A DNA stretch of 64,000 nucleotides from Natronoglomus mannanivorans (GTDB taxonomy: Archaea; Halobacteriota; Halobacteria; Halobacteriales; Natrialbaceae), in assembly GCA_025517485.1 (NCBI GenBank), contig JAOPKB010000002.1, positions 372,001-436,000 of the forward strand. The letters are read 5' to 3'. Under the pieces are notes generated by a model. The model was given only the letters and a program-made list of their open reading frames with translations, did not search any database and was not told where the DNA came from. Made by a program: the position numbers and the translations under genes. The number at the start of each line of letters is the position of its first letter. Positions within the stretch are counted from its first letter, which is position 1. Below, piece by piece: positions 58,848-64,000 of this stretch.

Positions 58848-60527
58848 TCACTCCGGCGGCTCGATCACCGTCGCGTCGTTGTCGCCACAGCCGTGTCGGT
58901 AGATCTCCGTATAACTTCGGTCCCGACTCGAGGGATCGTCGATCGTCTCGCGGGTGATGTCTTCACCGACCATGTACATGTTGACGGCGGTGAGTTCCTC
59001 GCCGTGATCGGCCTCCCAGCGGTCACAGATGTGTTCGGCCAAGTGAACGGGAACGTCGTTGTAGAAGCCGCCGCGTCGGACGCTGTTCATGTAGAACCGT
59101 TCCCGATACGTGCCGTACTGTTTCTGGAGTTCGTCGGACGGTCGGTCGTAGCTCAACGGCCGTTCGCTGTAGGCGTCGACCCGCTCACCGCTCGCGGTTT
59201 CCGCGGGGAAGACGTAGTACCGATCCGTCGTCCGCGGGTCGGGACCGGCGAAGACGCCCCAGCCGATCGGCTGATCGATCCCCAGACTCGAGGCGACGGT
59301 TTCGACCTCTCGAACGCCCGTCGAGGATTCGAGGGTGTCGACGATCGTCTCGTCGATCCGCTCTTCGATCGGCTCCTCGCGCTCGCCGTCGACGACAATC
59401 GGTGCGACGTTGGCGGCCAAGACGGCGGCCACGAACAGCATGGAGACGACCACGAGCCCGAGTCCGAGGGTGTAGGTACGGGCTCGAACGCCGGCGACCC
59501 GCTCGGCGTCCAGTCCCAGTCTCCGTCCCAGCGTCAGGTCCGGTCGATAGTCCGGCACCCGGGTTGCGAGTCGCTCGAGGGCGGCCACTCCTGGAGCGAT
59601 TCGCGAACCCTCGATCCCGAGCCACCGGCCCGCCGTCTCGAGGTCGTCCCAGAACTGCCCTTGCAGGAAGAGCACGACGCCCGCGAGGGCGACGTAGGGG
59701 AACGCACCGATACGAACCGTGAGGGCGAACGCCAGGTGTCCGCCGACGAAGAGTCCGACGAATAGCATCCGAGCCCGACCCGGCAGGACGAGGAGCAGCC
59801 ACGCGAACACCAGCATGTAGAACCAGAGCAGGCCGCCGTACTCGAGCAGCGTCGGGAACCCGCTGACGACGTCGCCCAGCAGGAAGGTGATCTCGTCGAG
59901 AGCGAGGACGAGCGGTGCGGCGTTCCCGCCGGTCCACACCTCGGATTGGGTCTTGATCAGGCCGTTCGTGACGTACATATAGACCATCTGTCCGAGGATC
60001 AGCGCGGAGGCGACGTTCGCGACGGACGGCCGAGGCACGCGGTCGGCGTGGACGGCGTCGACCGACCAGCGTTCGCCCAGCGGGAGGAAGATCGCCCAGA
60101 ACAGCAGCAAGCGAAACAGCGTATCAGCGTAGCTCAGGACGAACGGGTTGTGGTGGTCCAGCGAGACGACGAACAGAAAGGAGAGGACGGTCGCCAGCCG
60201 CGTCCGGTAGCCGACGAGCAACTGGACGGCGATCAGCCCCTGCAAGACGAACAGTGTCGCGATCACGGTCGAGTTCGTCGTCAGATGGTAGATCGAGAAC
60301 GGGTACCCTGAGGACACCTCGAGGACGAGCGATCGCGGGACGACGCCGTCGTCGGTGTAGAAGTACGAGAAGTTTCGCGCCCGGAGAGCGAGGTCGGCGA
60401 CGATGAGCAGGGCGGCGACGATCCGAAAGAGAGCCAGCGTTCGCGTGTCGATTCGAACGCACCGTTTCAGGTGCGCCTGGAAGCGGTGTCCCAACTCGGG
60501 GAGGGCAGCACGTATGGCGGGACCCAT
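58848..60527 (-). CDS. HTTM-domain membrane protein
   Basis: A 559-residue protein with an HTTM domain (about 1-320): RIDTRTLALFRIVAALLIVADLALRARNF, SLDHHNPFVLSYADTLFRLLLFWAIFLPLG, and VYMYVTNGLIKTQSEVW. HTTM is the membrane domain of vitamin-K gamma-carboxylase relatives. After a last hydrophobic segment near residue 380 there is a soluble tail of about 170 residues with Cys in HICDRWEAD and RHGCGDN. Function in haloarchaea is unknown. The ATG at 60527 is supported by a TATAGCAT about 25 bases upstream; a GTG three codons earlier is less likely. Confidence 0.82.
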   Translation of the reverse strand: MGPAIRAALPELGHRFQAHLKRCVRIDTRTLALFRIVAALLIVADLALRARNFSYFYTDDGVVPRSLVLEVSSGYPFSIYHLTTNSTVIATLFVLQGLIAVQLLVGYRTRLATVLSFLFVVSLDHHNPFVLSYADTLFRLLLFWAIFLPLGERWSVDAVHADRVPRPSVANVASALILGQMVYMYVTNGLIKTQSEVWTGGNAAPLVLALDEITFLLGDVVSGFPTLLEYGGLLWFYMLVFAWLLLVLPGRARMLFVGLFVGGHLAFALTVRIGAFPYVALAGVVLFLQGQFWDDLETAGRWLGIEGSRIAPGVAALERLATRVPDYRPDLTLGRRLGLDAERVAGVRARTYTLGLGLVVVSMLFVAAVLAANVAPIVVDGEREEPIEERIDETIVDTLESSTGVREVETVASSLGIDQPIGWGVFAGPDPRTTDRYYVFPAETASGERVDAYSERPLSYDRPSDELQKQYGTYRERFYMNSVRRGGFYNDVPVHLAEHICDRWEADHGEELTAVNMYMVGEDITRETIDDPSSRDRSYTEIYRHGCGDNDATVIEPPE

Positions 60528-60915
60528 CTGCCACACGATTTGATGGAAATGCTATAGGTGTTGTGGGATGGACGGCATCCCTCACTGTTTTCTGATCCAT
60601 CTCGATCAACTGGTCGTGAGTTCGGTTCGACGTCTCCTGTTGGTGACAGAGCCGAGTCGGTGCTCTTCTCGAGGAATTTCCCGTCTACGGAAACGTCGAC
60701 GTTCTCTGTGAGTGACCAGTCCCGTCCACCAGGGGATATTACCGAACGACACTCTATTACGACAGAACGGACGGATACTCGGACGATTTCTGTCGAACGG
60801 ACGTTCCGGTTCGTCTACAGCCGTTTCGGGACGTTCTGTGGGGAATATCTACAGTAACTAAGGTATTACTTTAGAGAACGAATATCTTATTACAATATAG
60901 AAACGCGTACAATAC
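60528..60915. other. Divergent promoter region before the chemotaxis transducer
   Basis: These 388 bases separate the HTTM gene from the transducer. The right half is AT-rich; TTATTACAATATAG at about 60887-60900 would suit a TATA box for a leaderless transducer mRNA. The left edge has the HTTM TATA-like box. No gene is seen in it. Confidence 0.55.
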
Positions 60916-63420
60916 ATGTCCGGGCTGGTACGAACGGTACTCCCAGATGCGATCCGACGGCGATACGCACTCAAGTTCGTCATCGTCCTCTTCGTGCTCG
61001 GGGCTGCCGTGGCACTGATCGGGTACGCGGGGACGGGACAGATCGCAGCGGAGGTCGAACAGCGGGTCCACAGCGATCAGGAAGCGCTGGCCGCACAGGA
61101 AGCCAGAAACGTCGAACAGTGGAACGAACGCAATCTCTTCTTCGTCGACCGCACCGCGGCGGGAGTACAGGGAGCCGCCGACCCCGGCACGTATCTCGAG
61201 TCCGTCGAGGACGAAGAGGAGGGGGTCCACGACGTCCACTACGTCGATCTGAACGAGGGAATCGTTCTCGAGAGTACGAACGACGACCTCGCCGGACGGC
61301 CGGCGACCGACGCGAACGAAACGTGGGTAATCGATCCCGCGGTCCTCGAGCAACACGGCGAGGGACTGTTCGAGGATCCGATCGCGGGCGGGGCCCACGA
61401 CGGCACGCCGGTTCTGATCTACGGCCAGTTCGTCGATGGCGGCGACCGGCTGGTTCTCATCCTGATGGATCTGCGAGCGTACGCCGACGAGATGATCAGT
61501 TCGGAGGGGAGCGTCAGCTACGTCGTCTACGACGGCACGATTCCCGACGGAATCCTCGACGCGGACGAACCGATCGCCAGCGACGAGCCCGTCGTCACGA
61601 TGGACACCGAAGGCGAATCGTTCTTCGAGCCCTACGACCACGCCGACGTTCCGTTCCAGAACGTGACGCTGACACCGACGCTCTACGAGATCGGCCCGCC
61701 CGGAGCGGCGCTCACGCAGTCGGCCGGCCCCGGTTCCGAAGACGACGACTTCCTGGCGACCGCCGTACAGGTGACCGACGACAGCGACTGGTACATCGTG
61801 ATTCACACACCCGAACACGAGGCCTACGGCTTCGTCGCGACGATCCGCGAGTACGGTACCTACGCGTCGACCGCGGGCCTCCTCGTCGTCGTTCTCATCG
61901 GCGGCCTCGTCGGTCGAAACATCTCCCGGTCGATCGACCGGCTGACCGCGAAGGCCGAGCGGATGGAGAACGGCGATCTCGACGTCGAGTTCGACACCCA
62001 CCGAATCGACAGTATCGGACAGCTCTACGACGGCTTCGAGACGATGCGTGACTCGCTGCACCAGCAGATCCAGACGGCACACGAGGAACGCGAACGCGCC
62101 GAACGAGCCCGCGAAGAGACCAGACGGATCAACCGGCGACTCGAGGCGAAAGCCGACGAGTACAGTGCGGTGATGGCCCGGTGTGCCGACGGCGACCTGA
62201 CTGCTCGGATGGATCCGGGGACGAGGACGAGAACGGGGACGGGGACGGGGACGGGGATTAGGACGGAGTCCGAGACCGATGCCGAGACCGAGACCGAAGC
62301 GATGACCGCCATCGCGACCAACTTCAACGAGATGATCGCACAACTCGAGGCGACGACGGCCGAACTCGCGGCGTTCGCCGACGACGTCGCGGTTTCTTCG
62401 GAACAGGTCACCGCCTCGAGCGAGGACGTTCGGTCGGTCTCCGAGCAGGTCAGCGCGTCGGTCGAGGACATCGCCGAGGATGCGAACCGCCAGAACGAGC
62501 GCCTCCAGTCGGCCGACGACGAGATGAACGAGCTCTCGACGACGGTCGAGCAGATCGCAGCCTCCGCGAATCAGGTCGCGGATTTCGCCGAACAGACGGC
62601 ACGGACGGGCAAGCGTGGCCGGGAAGCGGCCGAGGAGGCCATCGACGGGATGGAAGCCGTCGAACACGAGTCGAGTCGAGCGGTCGAAGAGATCGATCGT
62701 CTCGAGGCCGAAATGGAACAGATCGACGAGTTGCTCGCGTTCATCTCGGAGGTCGCAGAGCAGACGAACATGCTCGCGCTGAACGCGAACATCGAAGCCG
62801 CCCGGTCGGGGGCCACGAACGACGGGTTCTCGGCCGTCGCCGAGGAGGTCAAAGAGCTCGCCGCGGAGACGAAACAGGCCGCCGAAGACATCGAGGAGCG
62901 TCTCGAGCGCATTCAGGCCCAGACCGAGCGGGCGGCGGCGGAGGTCCAACAGACCAGCGAGCAGGTCTCGACGCACACGGAGTCGGTCGAGCGGGCGGCG
63001 ACGGCACTCGACCGGATCGCCGAGTACGCCGACGAGACGAATCAGGGTGTTCAGGAGATCTCGAGGGCGACCCAGCAACAGGCCGGGTCGACCCAGCAGG
63101 TCGTCGCGATGGTCGGCGAGGCGGCGACGATCGCAGACGAGACGGCAACTGAGAGCGAGGCGGTCGCGGCGGCAGCCCAGGAGCAAACGAGTGCGTTGAC
63201 CGACGTCGCCGAGAGTGCGAGCGATCTCTCCGAGCAGGCGACGCAGCTCTCGGCGGCGCTTGATCGGTTCGAAACCGGAACGGAGGTGGAAGCCGGGATG
63301 GACGAAGGGACGAGAACAGAGACGGACTCAGTGCCTGAGAGCGACACGCATACTGCGACCGCCGCCGGACGCTCCGACCGGCACGAACACAGGGAGACGA
63401 ACTCCTCCGACGACAGCTGA
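60916..63420 (+). CDS. Methyl-accepting chemotaxis transducer (HTR type)
   Basis: An 834-residue membrane signal transducer. Membrane helix 1 is at about 20-42, an extracellular Cache-like sensor at 45-310 (LVLILMDLRAYADEMI), helix 2 at about 313-335. Two HAMP units follow, the first at SIDRLTAKAERMENGDLDVEFD and the second at YSAVMARCADGDLTARMD, into which an RTRTGTGTGTGIRTESETDAETETEA repeat is inserted. The signalling tip is EVAEQTNMLALNANIEAARSG. It should control CheA and so the archaellum. No che genes lie nearby; the ligand is unknown. The acidic/His tail is Ser/Thr-rich. Confidence 0.92.
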   Translation: MSGLVRTVLPDAIRRRYALKFVIVLFVLGAAVALIGYAGTGQIAAEVEQRVHSDQEALAAQEARNVEQWNERNLFFVDRTAAGVQGAADPGTYLESVEDEEEGVHDVHYVDLNEGIVLESTNDDLAGRPATDANETWVIDPAVLEQHGEGLFEDPIAGGAHDGTPVLIYGQFVDGGDRLVLILMDLRAYADEMISSEGSVSYVVYDGTIPDGILDADEPIASDEPVVTMDTEGESFFEPYDHADVPFQNVTLTPTLYEIGPPGAALTQSAGPGSEDDDFLATAVQVTDDSDWYIVIHTPEHEAYGFVATIREYGTYASTAGLLVVVLIGGLVGRNISRSIDRLTAKAERMENGDLDVEFDTHRIDSIGQLYDGFETMRDSLHQQIQTAHEERERAERAREETRRINRRLEAKADEYSAVMARCADGDLTARMDPGTRTRTGTGTGTGIRTESETDAETETEAMTAIATNFNEMIAQLEATTAELAAFADDVAVSSEQVTASSEDVRSVSEQVSASVEDIAEDANRQNERLQSADDEMNELSTTVEQIAASANQVADFAEQTARTGKRGREAAEEAIDGMEAVEHESSRAVEEIDRLEAEMEQIDELLAFISEVAEQTNMLALNANIEAARSGATNDGFSAVAEEVKELAAETKQAAEDIEERLERIQAQTERAAAEVQQTSEQVSTHTESVERAATALDRIAEYADETNQGVQEISRATQQQAGSTQQVVAMVGEAATIADETATESEAVAAAAQEQTSALTDVAESASDLSEQATQLSAALDRFETGTEVEAGMDEGTRTETDSVPESDTHTATAAGRSDRHEHRETNSSDDS

Positions 63421-63506
63421 CGGAAGAAGACAGATCGAGCCGGCGGACTGGGGTTGGACACGGGTCGACGACGGCTGGTGTGCGTCGACGTTCTCGAGGA
63501 GTCTGG

Positions 63507-63544
63507 TTTTCGTTTTCGGCTGCGCTTTCGCTTTCGTCCTTTTT
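63507..63544 (+). terminator. Pyrimidine-rich candidate terminator after the transducer
   Basis: Between the convergent transducer and kinase genes is a run of T-rich repeats (GGTTTTCGTTTTCGG, GCTTTCGCTTTCG) closing in TTTTT. Archaeal transcripts often stop in such U-rich runs. Confidence 0.35.
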
Positions 63545-63572
63545 GGGTCTGCTACCGAAACCGGTGTTTTCT

Positions 63573-64000
63573 TCAGACGGGGACGAACTCGAGAACGACC
63601 CACGCCGCGACGGCGGCGTAGATCGGGATCGTCAGGTTGTCGTCGAGGACGAAGTCGCGGATCTTCACCGTCACGCCGTCGGCGATCGTCGCGCCGAGTG
63701 CGGCTGCGATCGGGGCCAGCGTCGCCAGTGGGGCCAGAAACGGCCACGCGATGACCGTGCAGACGACGAACATCGTCACGAGCACCGTCGGGCTCTTGAC
63801 CCGCTTGAGCGTGTCGTCCGACACGGCCCCGCTGATCGGATCGCCGAGTGCGAGCATCAACATCGCCGGCAGCGCGATTTCGGATGGGAAGACCAACACG
63901 ACCGCAGCCATGCTGATCATGTACAGCCCGTAGCCGGCGATTTGGTCCTGTTCGTACTCGCGGGTCAGTTTCTCGTAGATCCACCACTCGAGGCCGACCC
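63573..64000 (-). CDS. Dolichol kinase-like membrane protein, N terminus outside window
   Basis: The frame is open at the window edge; at least 142 C-terminal residues are visible. They read WWIYEKLTREYEQDQIAGYGLYMISMAAVVLVFPSEIALPAMLMLALGDPISGAVSDDTLKRVKSPTVLVTMFVV and finish in hydrophobic helices. The LALGDPISG segment resembles the CTP-dependent lipid kinases (dolichol/diacylglycerol kinase, SEC59/DGK1) and phosphatidate cytidylyltransferases. A role in dolichyl phosphate supply for glycosylation is plausible. The start and N-terminal domain are outside the window. Confidence 0.72.
   Translation of the reverse strand, partial: VGLEWWIYEKLTREYEQDQIAGYGLYMISMAAVVLVFPSEIALPAMLMLALGDPISGAVSDDTLKRVKSPTVLVTMFVVCTVIAWPFLAPLATLAPIAAALGATIADGVTVKIRDFVLDDNLTIPIYAAVAAWVVLEFVPV

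Noticed and set aside
60871..63186. A 771-codon open frame antisense to the chemotaxis transducer
   Set aside because: It mirrors a clear transducer gene and is rich in Arg, Leu and Val with no recognisable motif; high GC content keeps the antisense frame open.

Overview
The window is about 64 kb of GC-rich chromosome from a haloarchaeon (class Halobacteria). The evidence is the strongly acidic proteins, twin-arginine lipoproteins with Asp/Asn/Gly-rich linkers, TATA-like boxes about 25 bases before many start codons (leaderless mRNAs), and archaeal-type information genes: Orc1/Cdc6, DNA polymerase D, Hel308, Hef, KEOPS Cgi121, PurO and Sec11. The style, including frequent in-frame hexanucleotide repeats, suggests a Natrialbales member such as Natrinema or Haloterrigena, but the genus cannot be fixed from the sequence alone.

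Layout. Positions 1-11,400 hold the end of one Orc1/Cdc6 gene, an AI-2E-type exporter, a complete thiamine ABC transporter (thiB-thiP-thiQ), a small membrane protein coupled to an FAD synthase, and a DinG/XPD-type helicase. Positions 11,400-12,900 are an AT-richer scar: a tnpB-less IS200/IS605 remnant, an orphan lipoprotein and a 40-residue zinc ribbon. Positions 12,900-17,000 carry an Fe(III) ABC transporter (binding protein and permease, no ATPase) behind three DtxR-like operator dyads. Positions 17,000-19,500 hold small housekeeping and haloarchaeal-specific genes, including a 29-residue membrane microprotein.

The core is a replication origin at 21,841-23,180, between oapABC (leftward) and orc1 (rightward). 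It has two inverted origin recognition boxes (ORBs) flanking a CTAG-rich, AT-rich stretch, and a third beside the orc1 start codon. To its right lies the usual haloarchaeal origin neighbourhood: sec11-type signal peptidase, PolD small subunit, an acetyltransferase, aspartate kinase and tryptophanase. ORB-like sequences also occur inside the linker-coding parts of orc1 and the PolD gene, after oapC, and 17 kb away next to tRNA-Gln.

Positions 33,000-47,000 contain a NUDIX-like gene, a PIN/RHH toxin-antitoxin pair with a repeated operator, hydrolases, PurO, a double-HNH protein next to tRNA-Gln(CTG), a rhodanese lipoprotein, an old-yellow-enzyme-like oxidoreductase, a DUF211/VIT pair and the overlapping hel308-cgi121 operon. 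Positions 47,000-64,000 contain a stress protein and phosphate permease, a cytochrome P450 with a [3Fe-4S]-type ferredoxin and a Bat-type regulator, malate dehydrogenase, hef, an HTTM membrane protein, a chemotaxis transducer and a partial dolichol-kinase-like gene.
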